Shown: positions 11,290 through 22,743, counted from the stretch's first letter. The stretch: 64,000 bases of DNA from Morella rubra (GCA_003952965.2 CM025850.1:15328446-15392445), one strand, 5' to 3'. Translations and numbers: made by a program. Notes: generated by a model from the letters alone, not told the origin.

Positions 11290-11991
11290 CTTCACGATGA
11301 AAAATCTTTGAGACGTCGCATTCCAATGTTGTGCACAATCTTCTTGAATGTTGTAGTTGGTAATGATTTGGTGAATAAGTCTACCAAATTGTCACTTGAA
11401 CGTATTTGTTTGACATCAATTTCACTGTTCTTTTGGAGTTCACGAGTATAAAAGAATTTAGGTGAAATATGCTTGGTTCGATCACCTTTAATGTAACCCA
11501 TTCTGATCTGTGTGATGCAAGTAGCATTGTCTTCATACAAAATTATCGTACTGCTTTAATTGATCGAAGATCACATTTTTCTTGAATATGCTGAATCACT
11601 GATTTCAACCAAACACATTCTCGACTTGCCTCATGAATTGCATTTATTTCAGAGTGATTCGAAGATGTAGCAGATATTGTTTGCTTGACGGATCTCCATG
11701 AAATGGCAATAGCTCCATATGTAAATAAATATCTAGTTTGCGATCGTCCTTTATGTGGATCAAATAAATAGTCTGCATCTGCAAAACCAACCAACTGAGC
11801 AGTTGATTCTTTTGGATAATATAATCTTATGTCAGTGGTGCCTCGGAGATAACGTAATATTTGTTTGACTCCATTCCAATGTCTCCGAGTTAGTGTAGAA
11901 CTATATCTAACAAGCAAATTAATTATAAATGCTATATCAAGACGAGTACAATTTGCAAGGTATATTAAGGCACCAATTGCACTGAGATATG
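11290..11991 (-). pseudogene. copia copy 1: RNase H and end of reverse transcriptase, broken
   Basis: Minus-strand translation carries the copia RNase H block, with an ADADYLFDPHKGRSQT-like motif and then an ISWRS..Q..S..SSNHSEI block, which ends the Pol polyprotein in this group. Frames shift at least near 11540 and 11690. The sequence stops dead at 11991, where the hAT element begins, and resumes at 14374. The long open frame 11543-12304 is an artefact that runs from this domain into the hAT terminus. Confidence 0.8.
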
Positions 11992-12311
11992 GTAGGGGTG
12001 AACGTATTTGGGCCGGGACCGACCGGGCAGACCAAAACTTGCCCGGAACCGACTGGGCCGGCCGGTTTAGGTCCGGCCCGGTTCGGCTGTCGGTCTCCCA
12101 AAACCAGAACCGAACCGAGGGTATTTTGGGTATTTTACCCCCTTTTTTTTTAAACGACGTCGCCTCCCTATCCCCTCCCCCCCCACAAAACGTCGCCCCC
12201 CCCCCACTAAAAAAAACCCCAGCCCCGACTCCCCCTAAAAAAAAAACCCCAACCCCAAAACGTCGTCGATGCCCTAGCCACCCCCCTCCCCTCCGCCGCC
12301 CCACACCCCTC

Positions 12312-12392
12312 CGGCGTCTCTCAGCTCTCTCTCTCTCTCTCGGCGTCTCTCTCTCTCTCTCGCTCTCTCGGCGTCTCTCTCTTTTTGCGTCT
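12312..12392 (+). repeat. CT-rich microsatellite with ggcgtctc units
   Basis: Runs of (CT)n are interrupted at regular intervals by cggcgtct, forming an imperfect minisatellite. It lies in the 5' subterminal GC-rich part of the hAT element, where the leader of the original transposase transcript would be. No coding role is implied. Confidence 0.7.
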
Positions 12393-13289
12393 CACGAGGC
12401 CACGCCGCCTCTCCACCTCACAAGCTTCCAGGTCTAGATCTTTCTCACTCGACGATTTCCTTTGTTTGCTGTGACTTGTTTAGTTTATTTAAGATTTGCC
12501 ATTGATTTTTTGTTTCTTTGATTTATGAATTGCAGTTTAATGTGGATTGTAGTTTAGTGTTTATTATTCAAGAATATTAATAGATTTGAATATTTGCATT
12601 TTACAGGGTGATTTAAAAAGTTGCTAATAATTTCGTGTACTGCTATTGACGAGAATTAAATCAGGTTTGTATTTCCCATTTTACTATTTTAAATCAGGTT
12701 TATGATAGAGATTGGAAGTTAGGATTATGTTGGTTCTGTGGAGATCGGAGGTCAGGGCTGATTTGTTGTTAGATTTGGATGAATTTTTAGTTTAGTTTTG
12801 TTGGATATTTTTGCTGATTGGAAGTTAAATATTGCATTTTGTTTTGTTGGATATTTTTGCTGATTTTACTTATCTAGGTCATTGTAATTCTGTAAATTGG
12901 ACCGGATAAAATGAGCTACAAATTAAAGAAAATAGCTTGATACAAATTGAAATGAATTCATCCTTAGAAGAACTTCATTTTTAGGATATTTATAACAACA
13001 AAGTTCTAAATTCTTGAGCTTGTATGCTGTCAGTTCATGCTACATTCTATATGTTTTCGAAAAAAATAATATAAAGTGAGCTAACAGGAAAATTTGAGTA
13101 AGAAATAAGTAATATTTAGAAAGAATAAATATCCATATTGTTTTTTAAAGGAAAAATTGTAAATCAATACTTGTGCTTTGGTTCCTCAGTTTAGGGGTGA
13201 TCGTAACTGTTCAGCCTATATGATTTAATGCTGATTTGTTGTTGTTGGATTGTTTGTTAATTTGTGTTTTTTTTTATTTTTAATGTGGT

Positions 13290-13640
13290 CTAGATGGAAG
13301 AGACTCACAACAAGTATCCCTGATAATGAGACTCCAATAATGTGATTGATATTTAAAGATGAGATGGATGGGGTGCATATTGATCTTGATGATGATAACC
13401 CTAGTATTAATACTGCCCCTAGTCTACCTGTTTGCTAAAAGGAAAGAGTCTACAGTATCTTCCGAGTCAGCTTTTAGCACCGGAGGACATGTTCTAGACC
13501 CTTATCGGAGTTCATTGACTCCTTGAACAGTGGAGGCTCTCATATGTGCACAAAATTGGATAGGGGAAGACTCTATTGCTGAGTCAGTTGTTGATTATGA
13601 GTTAAGTGGAAAATGTAGAGAAATATGAAGAAAGAAGCAG
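13290..13640 (+). pseudogene. hAT transposase remnant (N-terminal start joined to C-terminal dimerisation region)
   Basis: From 13449 the + strand reads STVSSESAFSTGG and, after a few residues, RSSLTP, then a TGA stop at 13524-13526 and TVEALICAQNWIGED. This is the conserved C-terminal hAT dimerisation segment of RICESLEEPER/Ac-type transposases. Upstream, 13350-13430 reads like an acidic N-terminal segment (HIDLDDDNPSINT) in a different frame. The zinc finger and catalytic middle are absent, so an internal deletion has joined the two ends near 13445. Not functional. Confidence 0.75.
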
Positions 13641-14381
13641 GTATTTAATTATATAGTCAAATTATAATTTATTTTAATCACAATTTATATTTATGTATAC
13701 TTAACTTGCTTTGATTTGCTATTTGTTTTCAACTAGTGGAGATCCTTGGCCATCCGAGAAGCGCCCAGTTGATGATTAAATGTTCTAATTTTGAAACTTG
13801 CTCTAATTTTAATTTTTTTGGTTGTTGTAATTTTAATTTATTTGTTGTTGTTAATTGTTAACTTGTAGCTTATTTTTATTTTTATTTTTTATTTTGGATA
13901 GTTGATACTTGTTAGTTGTTAGGTTGGATGTTAAATACCCCATTTTTTTTTTTTTTTTTTTTTTAAGTATGTTGTTAATTGTTATTTATTAGGAGTTAGA
14001 ACCATGAAACATGCATAGTTACAAGTTAAATCGTGTGAAATATTTGAAAAAGTGGGTAATTTTGGGCCACCAAAGGGCTGAGGCTGACAAAGCGAGATTA
14101 ATTGAGTTCAAAAAAATAAACTATAAAACGAATTGGGCCATTATAATTAACACGTTTAACCCATCAAGAGAGGTAAATTTGGCGCGAGAGGACATTGATA
14201 ATTCGGGCCCAACCCGACCCGAACCGCGGCCCGACTAGGTTCGATGGTCGACGGTGTGGCAGCTCCTAACCGGTCGGTTCGGGGTTGGGAGAATATGAGA
14301 AACCAAACCAGTTCAGTTCGGCTCACGGTTTTTGGCCCAAAACCGCGACTTGATCTCAGTTTTCACCCCCTAAGAGATATG

Positions 14382-15320
14382 TACTATGCAGGACCAAGAA
14401 ATCTTCTTATCTTCTTCTTAAGAACGGAATGGATCTTTTGTTCATAATCAGTGATCGCTTACAACATTGGAGTTACTCAAAAGGATGAGTTTTTACCATA
14501 TAAAAGTGCTTTTTAAGACTTTTTCAGTACATGTCGATTGATGGAAAAAAAATTTTCACTTGAAAATGCTCAAGCTGCAGGCCTAGACAAAATTTTAGTT
14601 TTTTTCCAAGATCTTTAATTTCAAATTCGCTTTTAAAAATAATTTGCAGTCTTTGTGAGCTTTGTTGAAGTCCCCACAAGATTTAAATCATCAACATATA
14701 CTGCAATTATTACGAATTCGGATTCTGAATTTCTTGAAAAAACACACAGGCAAAGTATATTATTCTCATATCTCTATTTCAGGAGGTATTCACTAAGATA
14801 ATAGAACCGATGCGTCTAGATTGTTTTAACCCATACAGAGATTTTTACAGCTTGATATAGTACATGTTTTTGGATGTAGAATTACATGCTTCAGGAATTT
14901 TAAATCCTTCAGGGATTTCATGTGTATATATCATGTCTAATGAACCATATAAGTATGCAGTCATGACATCAATTAATCACATATATGTCTAATCTTTGTC
15001 TCTGACTATTAAGTTGATTAAAAATATTTGAGTTCTTTTAGTTGAATTTATTATAATAGAGAATAAGGTTCATAAATCAATACCCAGGTCTCTACGAGAA
15101 ACCTTATGTGACAAGGTCGTACTTTATATCTCACAACTTCATTTTTTCATTACGTTTTTGCACAAATACCCACTTATATCCAATAAGGCATGACATCTTC
15201 AGGTGTCTGGACTATAGGTCCAAATACTTCACGTTTGGCTAGAGAGTTTAACTCTGTCTGGATTGCTTCTTTCCACATTGGCTAATCATTTTTATGTCGA
15301 CATTCTTCGACGGATTGTGA
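14382..15320 (-). pseudogene. copia copy 1: reverse transcriptase, broken
   Basis: This is the continuation of the copy-1 pol gene to the right of the hAT insert. The minus strand still encodes the YVDD catalytic core of reverse transcriptase at about 14688-14699. The upstream (rightward) finger region aligns by eye with copy 2 at 27197-27690. Small insertions and deletions relative to copy 2 occur every 50-100 bases and destroy the frame. Confidence 0.75.
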
Positions 15321-16810
15321 TTCAATTTCATCATTACTTTTGGTAATGTCAAAAGCAATTTTTGAATGAAAATATGTTGTCGACAACAATTTTGTTTCTA
15401 TCCAACATTTCTCTTGTAACTCACATGATGTATTGTAAATCTCATTAGTTTGCAGGTACTTTATTCTTCTCTTCAGGAGTTATACTTCGGGAGCTGCTAT
15501 TTCTGGAGATCTCTTCAAGAGATAGATTTTTCAATTTTCTTTCCTGTATTGTGGGAATGGTCTCTCTCTTCAGGAGCACCAATTTTTTTATTTTTATATT
15601 TGTATCTTCGCTTCTAGAAATTATTTTAACTTTAGCACCCAGAGGTCTATCATGCCTCAAGCATGTATTGGATTCATTTGCTACTTGTTGTTCTTTAGGA
15701 ATATTAATCCGTGTAGGGATATTAACAGCTGGGATATATGATTGATTCACAACCCCTTTTATTATTTGTAAATACATCTAGTAATTGATTTGTAATATCT
15801 TGCAAATGAATGATCTTTTGAACTTCAAGTTCACATTGATTGGTTTGAGGATCAAAAATGAGATAATATCGAATTATTCCATGTAATCTCATGTCGTGCT
15901 TCAGGCAACGAATTTTTTCACCACCCAATGGTGAAATGGCCTCATCAAAATGACAATCATCAAAATTGCTTTAAAAATATCACTAGTTAATGGTTTAAGA
16001 TATTTAATAATGGATGGAGAATCAAAACCAACATAAATACCAAGTCTATGTCGATGACCATTTTTAGTGCATTAAGTGGGTGATGATTGGAACATAAACA
16101 GCAGAACCAAGAAATTCGAAGATGAGAATATTCGAAGGTATGACTCAAAAGCAAATTTGAAGAAGGTGAATATTTATGATAAAACGTTGGTCTAATCCGT
16201 ACTAGTGATGCAGCATATAAAATAGCATATCTCCAAGCAGAAACTGGTAACTTTGTTCTCATAAGCAAAGGCGAGCAATTAACTGAAGTATTTTTATGAA
16301 AGATTTAGCTAAACCATTTTGAGTATGAACATGAGGAACAAAATATTCAACATCAATTCCAACAGATACACAATAGTTATTAAAAGCCTAAGATGAAAAT
16401 TCAACAATATTATCTAATCAAATGCTCTTAATAGGATGATCAGGAAATTGTGCTCTTAGTCTAATAATTTGAGCAAGAAGTTGAGCAAATACAACATTTC
16501 GAGTATAAAGAAGGCAAACATGTGACTATCTAGTAGATTCATCAATTAAAATCATAAAATATCTAAATGGTCCACATGAGGGATGAATTGGTCCACAAAT
16601 ATCTCTTTGAATTCTTTGTAAAAATGATGAAGACTCAACAATTACTTTTGAGAGAGATGGTTTAATAATAAATTTTCCTTGAGAACATGAACTACAAGGA
16701 TAATAACTTGGGAAAAGAATCTTTTGATTCTTTAAATGATGTTCATGTGAGTTCTCAATAATTCGACGTATCATTATAGATACTGATGTCCAAGTCATCA
16801 TGTCAAAGCA
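15321..16810 (-). pseudogene. copia copy 1: integrase and linker, broken
   Basis: Minus-strand fragments read as copia integrase. There is a zinc-binding H...H...C..C segment near 16690-16760 (EHHLKNQKILF...CSSC), then the core with GPIHPSCGPFRYFMILID (about 16540-16600). The C-terminal part lies near 16000-16270 (MRTKLPVSAW). Several frameshifts and stops separate these pieces, so no integrase can be made. The order matches copy 2 at 27910-29210. Confidence 0.75.
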
Positions 16811-17290
16811 TAAATGTCTTTAGATCAGAGCACTTCTGGTGCAGTGCATTACAATATTTGATTCAACTATTCTTATGGTCGTATAATATAATTCGAAAGA
16901 GAAAGTAGACAGTTTTTCTAGTATGAGCTTTTGGCCCGATATTCTAGAGGTAATATAAAGAAATTCTTTACTGCCTTCATTACTAGTTTCAATGTGATAA
17001 CTATTGAGATGTATATCCTTAAAACTGAGTAAATTTCTTCTAGATTTAGAAGAATATAATGCCTCATCAATACACAAATTTGTTCTTTCATGGAGCATAA
17101 TATAGGCTATTTCGGAGCCTTCAATTAGGTTTGCAGAACCTGAGATGGTATTGACATATTCACTAGATGATCTTACAAAGTATTGAAAATATTTTTTCTC
17201 TTTCAAGATTGTATGCATTGTTGCGCTGTCTGCCAGACAAAAATTATCCTCGACCATCTTGAAGTGAATCAAAGGCACTTAGATGCAATC
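16811..17290 (-). pseudogene. copia copy 1: protease and pre-integrase region
   Basis: The open frame 17278-16820 holds the copia aspartic protease motif region (FCLADSATMHTIL, with the DSAT active-site motif at about 17205-17240). It continues into the GAG-pre-integrase segment (YSSKSRRNLLSF). This is the longest intact piece of copy 1. No gag gene follows on the right; similarity to copy 2 continues only in non-coding sequence to about 17530. Confidence 0.75.
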
Positions 17291-17530
17291 CATGTTGCCT
17301 TCAACACATATAAAATACATATACTTTATTTAGTTTTCATCTAAACAGCTAGAAGAATAGGAAAACGCAAAGTTATAAACATTTTATTTCAATTCATGAA
17401 TCGCGAGAAATAATTTAATTTATTTAACAATTCATTTCGCGCTAAATAGCTCTAATTTATGTTAATATATATTAAGAAAATACATACATTTTATGTGGAA
17501 TTATGTGTCATCTGATCAATTATTAGATTT

Positions 17531-18968
17531 CATTTTTTCTTTTCTATTAGAGCAAGTTTTAAAGATGATATACACTGAACACATCTAAGATCTGAGACGA
17601 TAACATTAATACCAAGTTGAAGGTTAATTACTGATCAAACTGTACCAATTAACAGTAGACGATTCATAGAAGAAATGGAATATGTCCTTAATTGTCGGGC
17701 CATATCTATAGTGAGACAGTGCGGACCAGACTGTATTTGTTTGCTTGCATGATTCTAAATTGACAGCTCGCAGGGGCAGAGATTTGGGATCCTTACAAAC
17801 ATAACTCCAAAGAACACGACACGTCCAGATCGGTACAACCACGGCATGCAACTTGTCTGTGCCGATTGAAGAATGATGCTGTATACAACCATACAAACAA
17901 CGGTACGTACAACTTGATAAGTGGTCCATTCATTAATTAACCGAAATTGTTTATAGTACATACGACTTAATTAGTAACTTTACAAGTAGTAGTTGGAAAT
18001 TAAGATTTTTTTTTGGTAATGGGAAAAATTTGGATACCCATCCACATGCATTGGGTTCGGACGGATCTAACCCAATATCTGCACAAGTTGGGTTCAATGT
18101 CATGGTAAATTCTAGAGAGACTGATTGAATGAGATCAACACTCCATTTAAGTTGTGAATTTTTTTTGGAATTAGTGGTGGTTTAAACCTTTTAGTGTGTG
18201 CCTAATCCACACTCTCAACCCTCACTGTCATTTGAGTTATTCGGTGAATTTTTGAAAATTAAGATCTAGAAAACAAAATATGAGTGGGGGAGAAATTTAA
18301 TATGAAAAACTTTCAACCAGCCTTTGTCTAGTTTCAAAATTTTGACTTAATAAAATAATTATAAAACAATCTTTCTTCTTTCTGCATGATCAAGTATTAC
18401 TATAAATAAATATAAAAATTAATTTAAATTTTTCCGGTTTTACTTTTTTTTTTTGCTAATTCTCGTACCGTAAAATTTTAATCACCCGAGATTTTAACAC
18501 TCACCGATGATTTCCCATGCCCTCTGCCTTGAACACGAGATGCGTGTGGTCAATTCATTTCATTTTCATGAGGGTGTGATCTTACATGGAATAGTCAAAA
18601 GTTGTCTGAAACTTTGAATGATGGTCAAGGTTTCAACGCGATGGCTATTGAATGCATATGTATGTTGTTGGTCTGTCAGAAACTTCTCGTGAGTAATTAC
18701 CGAACAACCGGACCAATTGTCAATTATTCAACCTAAATTATCCGCACACGTCGGCAAGGTCGACCTCAGCTTGTTAATGGGGGAAATTATATAAGCCTCT
18801 CCCGGCTCCCTCCAGCTTCCTCTCTTGTAGTTGGGTTGTAACCATCTCATCACGTGGGGAGTTCCTCGAGAGGTACTGGCACCAGACTCCAAAGTAGTGT
18901 TTTGTGTGATGTATCTTATAATATATTTTCCGTCTATATGTTGGCATACTTTTGTTCCCATAATTTTG
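17531..18968. other. Unassigned DNA up to the assembly gap
   Basis: No gene or complete element is recognised. On the minus strand, TTGGTATTAATG at 17604-17615 faintly resembles a copia primer-binding site (TGGTATCAGAG). It might mark the edge of another LTR, but no LTR partner is visible. Short open frames at 17624-17961 and 18728-18961 carry no domain. Confidence 0.4.
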
Positions 18969-19069
18969 NNNNNNNNNNNNNNNNNNNNNNNNNNNNNNNN
19001 NNNNNNNNNNNNNNNNNNNNNNNNNNNNNNNNNNNNNNNNNNNNNNNNNNNNNNNNNNNNNNNNNNNNN
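18969..19069. other. Assembly gap (Ns)
   Basis: A run of 101 undetermined bases. Features on its two sides may not be adjacent in the genome, and the true gap length is unknown. Translations crossing it are meaningless. Confidence 1.
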
Positions 19070-19798
19070 GTCGGCAATGATGAGCTGATAAGGTCTTGAG
19101 TGTTTTAGCTGTGTGTATATTTTTGTCTACTGTCATATATATCGGATAATAGATTCACTAATGTTTCTGGGAAGCTAGAAAGGAGACTGATGGCAGGATG
19201 TCGCGGACAAAGGCCGTGGCTGACAATGGACGTGAGCCAAGTGGACACAGAAGATCGCAAATCCTGATCCTCGCAGGTTGGTCACCATTAGACTGTTCTA
19301 AATGCCAAAAAGGCATTGCTTAACTACTTGTAGACTGTAGCCTGTTTATTGTACTTTCTATCAGTAGTACCTGCATATATTGGTGATGTGTGGGACTTGA
19401 AAAGTCAATTATATTCTTTGTGGTTAGTGTATATGTTTCTTTTCCCAATGCTTGGTGTGGTTTCTGAACAGAAAGCAGAATGCTATAAATGTTCACACCT
19501 TGCACAAAATGAGAACCTTATTTGGCTTTTAAATCTTCGATTTAGATGGGCAGCATTATCAAGATGGGTGCACTGCTGAAAATATGAGGTTAGTGAATAT
19601 GCACAATGACTTGTTCTAACTTGGTCCTTGTCCTGTTTGGGATTTTCTTACCATAAATTATGGAAGCAAACACGTGGAACTGTCCAAGATTTTATCTTCT
19701 TATCTATAACCGGTATTCTCCTATATATTAGTTTAACCAGTATGGAACTAAAAAACACTTTCGCCCCCCCGCCCCCCCCCCCCTCTCTCTAACTATGG
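19070..19798. other. Unassigned DNA with a C-homopolymer
   Basis: No supported gene. A short frame starting at ATG near 19198 runs into a cag|gttgg sequence at about 19276 that would serve as a splice donor, but the peptide is unremarkable. A C-rich run (ccccccc g ccccccccccc) lies at about 19764-19783, just left of the foldback element. Confidence 0.4.
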
Positions 19799-19799
19799 G

Positions 19800-20108
19800 G
19801 TTCTACGCTTTGCATTTCCAGATTATCAATTTTGTTATATTTCACCCCTCAACTACTAACCATTCACACTTTTCACCCCTAATCATTAATTTGGACGGAA
19901 ATTGCTATTGTAGTTCAATTAAATAACGAATTCACCCCATATAAAATATAATTATAAAAAATTATGAAGGTAAAATCGTTATTTCATTGAACCAAAATAG
20001 TAATTTCCATCCAAATTAATGGTTGAGGGTGCAAAGTGTAAACGGTTAGTAATTAAGGGGCGAAATGTAATAAAATTGATTGTACGGGGTGCAAAGTGTT
20101 AGAACTCT
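19800..20108. mobile_element. Foldback/MITE-like element of about 310 bp
   Basis: Two arms of about 130-140 bp (19800-19938 and about 19968-20107) are imperfect reverse complements across almost their whole length. Paired blocks include gttctacgctttgca with tgcaaagtgttagaac, atcaattttgttatatttc with its complement, and ccattaatttgga-type blocks near the centre. A 30-bp AT-rich loop separates them. No open frame is present. A target duplication was not convincing. Such DNA would form a long hairpin if transcribed and could be a small-RNA source. Confidence 0.75.
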
Positions 20109-20540
20109 AATCATCGGGGACGTGCAGGAGCCCATAATTCTGGTGAAATTACTTGATTATGCAAAGATATTTTTCTTGCCTTTTCCACAAAATTTGTTTT
20201 CTTATCCGTAATTATTACAATACTATGGAAGTTACAATTGGCAAATGCGTAAGTGAAGCTGTGACTAGGTCATTGTATTTCCCTTTTTCGTTCATGTACT
20301 TGTTTCAAGGATTTGCTGCTGCAGAGTTGCTTTGGATATTTTCCCTTTGTTAAGTTATTTGATTATGCACATTCAAAGAAATTCTGGACCATGGAGAACT
20401 ACTCATTCTTTCTTTCTGGTTCCTTGGGGGGCAAGGGGACCGCAAAGCCAGTACCTCGTTAGTAGCAAACACTCAAACCGATTCATTCCCAGTCAATGAT
20501 TACTATGATTTGCTTGTAGCTGTCGTACAATACTGGGGTG

Positions 20541-20954
20541 AAGACTTGGTTCACATATGAAGGATTAACAATAGAGAATTTTGGGATAGGAATGCGAAGA
20601 GTTCAAACCAACTTTTATGGGGCAGAAACTCTGCTTAGTTCCACTGTTATAGTAGGAAGCTACAGCAGTTCCATCATTGGGGTGGTTTTTTGGATTTGAA
20701 AATGCAGGTAGGCTAACTCTCTTATCAGTACTGCAGATAACCGGCTGGCTTTTTCATTTATTGACCCTGACCATATCTACATACAAGTGGTTGACTATGA
20801 GGTAACTAGTTTTAAAGAAACTTGAACTGAAATCATCCCCTTCATTTCTTATTTTGTTGTTAATTCGATTCATCAATTACTTTGATATATTTTATTGCAG
20901 GTGAATGATATGTTCTTGGTACTTGTTGGCCATAAAGAAACATATTTAAAGTAG
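20541..20954 (+). pseudogene. Unidentified gene remnant, possible last exons
   Basis: An open stretch 20541-20699 reads KTWFTYEGLTIENFGIGM and onwards with a balanced, protein-like composition, then meets TGA at 20697. A possible donor (cag|gtaggc) follows at about 20706. Next, 20730-20801 reads TADNRLAFSFIDPDHIYIQV..., ending at GAG|GTAACT. An acceptor ttgcag precedes 20901, and VNDMFLVLVGHKETYLK ends at TAG (20952-20954). The phases of these pieces agree with one another. I do not recognise the protein. With its in-frame stop it is either a decayed gene copy or a chance arrangement. Confidence 0.3.
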
Positions 20955-21979
20955 AAATGTCCGTCAATCACCACGCTGGTTAGCATGCACATACTGAAAA
21001 CACGGGAAATACTAGCTCCTTACACTTAGAAAGTTTTCATTCTCTGTTTTTGCCCATTTTAACCCTTGGATTTTTGACGCTGTCGGAGTAGAGGGTGGTG
21101 GTCGTGGTCATGGTGTAGAGGTCATAAACTTTTAGGGTATTTGGATTTCTCTCTGGTATGAACTTCATAGGTATCTAAAGGCGTAAATATGATAGGGGAT
21201 TGTGCCACTTTGTAGCTCACGTGAACATCTTTCTGAATAGGTGACTGTTACAGTTCCTTGAGATTTACAAATGTGTTTTCTGCAGGTCTTTTGTGGCCAG
21301 TGGAAAGAAAACACTGGTGTTTTCATTTGGGGGGGGACTCAAATTGGCTTTGTTTCACTAAGGTACCACGTACTTCTGTATTCAACATGCTAGAATGTAT
21401 ATGCTTGGATGTATGTATAAAGGAGGTAGGCCATATATAGCAGTTTCATATTCCTTAACAGTGTCAGGACGCAATCCAGTTTGGACAATCTGGTTGAAGC
21501 CATTATGTCCATTTGCAAGGACAATTAGAAATTGACTGTACATATCTGATGAATAGAACCAGGCCAACCTAACTACTGAATGGTTCTCATCCCTGAGGTT
21601 CATGCATTCAGCGTGGTACTCGTGCCTTCATTATCAAGATTTGACTTAAAAAGGGTGTGTCAACCAATTTTGAAACTGATATTTTGTGTCCCAAAAGATT
21701 CCGCATTGGGCATACATACATACAAGATTCTTTTGTTTTCTTAATGAGTACGCGGTATCATGATATGCTCCACTTATATGTCATCTCAAATGATCTACTT
21801 CTCTCCCCGATGAAAGTGAAAACAAAAATCAATCTTTCTATTTGTTTGGTTGGCTCTTAGCTTTTAGTCCACATCAAATTAAGTTGCACTTATAGCAGGA
21901 CATGAGCGCAGCCTCTTGTCAAAATATCACAACAAGGCCAGTGCCCATCTCACAACTTCTCATTTAACCTGGTTTGCAG

Positions 21980-22099
21980 TGCCACAAAAGGGATGTTCTA
22001 GGTGGATGGTGCGACTCAGGTAGCATCTTTGTGGCTGATGTTGTGGCTAAAGAGAGTGAAATCAACACAGCGAACGGTTTCGTCAATGGGTTTTCCTAG
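21980..22099 (+). other. Unidentified coding-like exon candidate
   Basis: After a tttgcag acceptor-like sequence, the + strand reads CHKRDVLGGWCDSGSIFVA and continues open to a TAG at 22097-22099 (40 residues in all). The composition looks like real protein and the acceptor position is suitable. I cannot assign a family, nor connect it firmly to the pieces at 20.5-20.95 kb, which end in their own stop codon. Confidence 0.25.
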
Positions 22100-22578
22100 A
22101 ATACAATCTTCTTCTTTACATACATGTAATCACTTCTGGCGCGACTTCCTTCTAAGAACTCTAAAATTAGAAGCCCTCAAGTATCTGCAACCACTCAAGT
22201 CAAGCAGCCACCTGAGGAAATGAATTACTGCACAGGCAACATGTATTAGATGCAGGTTATTTTATTCTGCGATTTTGATTTTTACACACAAAACACCCGT
22301 GTACTTGTCCAGCTTTTCTATCTCGCATCAAGGATAATTGAGCCTGAATTATCGATGTGGATATTCCTCTATATTGAATGATTCCCACACAATTGACAAT
22401 TGAAATGTCGAGATAGTAAAATCAAGTTTCTTGCACAGCCAAGCCATTTTTTTGGATTCAGCTTCTCGTATCTCATAGTGCTTCTTTGTAAACCAATCAG
22501 CAGAATCTACCTTAGTACCTTTGCCTGGAGGTCTATGGCTTTATTGGTTAGGCCTATCCTCTACAGAGTTCGTCACTA

Positions 22579-22743
22579 ATGGAACCTTTCTGTGGCCCAT
22601 ACATCTATGAATGGTATCCAGTCCCATCGTTGAGATATATCTATGAGGTCAAGGCTTACCCATGGCCGTCCAAACCAAAGTTTCTGGCTATACCACTGTG
22701 GACTACATATGCTGCTGCTCGAATGGTGGTTTTTGTGTTTTGA
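22579..22743 (+). other. Unidentified short ORF, 54 residues
   Basis: An ATG at 22579 opens a frame ending in TGA at 22741-22743. The peptide is rich in Tyr, Trp and Pro (MEPFCGPYIYEWYPVPS...) and ends in a hydrophobic stretch (AAARMVVFVF) that could be membrane-associated. It has no recognised domain and is short enough to be chance, but the composition is more protein-like than in neighbouring frames. Confidence 0.25.

Larger units (their letters stand above)
11992..14373 (+). mobile_element. hAT-superfamily deletion derivative nested in copia copy 1
   Basis: The ends are TAGGGGTGAAC and TTTTCACCCCCTA, imperfect terminal inverted repeats typical of plant hAT elements. They are flanked by an 8-bp duplication gagatatg at 11984-11991 and 14374-14381, with one slipped base on each side. 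The unbroken target is visible in copia copy 2 (near 26812-26825), where gagatatggtac runs straight on. Subterminal regions are rich in ccggcccgg/accgaacc motifs. Inside is a remnant transposase (13290-13640). At 2.4 kb it is shorter than an autonomous element and should be immobile without help. Confidence 0.85.
10777..17530 (-). mobile_element. Ty1/copia retrotransposon, copy 1, decayed and interrupted
   Basis: Minus-strand copia element in the order 3' LTR (10777-11047), RNase H and RT, integrase, pre-integrase and protease. It is the same family as copy 2 at 25624-31351, which allows side-by-side reading. Copy 1 is split by the hAT element 11992-14373 and is broken by many frameshifts and stop codons. 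Similarity to copy 2 stops near 17530, so gag and the 5' LTR are missing. Its left end abuts the A-tail of the SINE. It cannot encode a functional polyprotein. Confidence 0.85.

Noticed and set aside
11543..12304. Open frame of 253 residues on the minus strand
   Set aside because: It is a chance fusion of hAT subterminal GC-rich sequence (12304-11992) with copia RNase H. It has no biological unity, and the real domain is annotated as a pseudogene.
11865..12437. 190-residue + strand open frame with Ser/Pro/Leu runs
   Set aside because: It reads antisense through copia, then through the CT microsatellite of the hAT element; low complexity explains its length.
18774..19136. Open frames running across 18969-19069
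   Set aside because: They span undetermined bases; the translation through Ns is meaningless.
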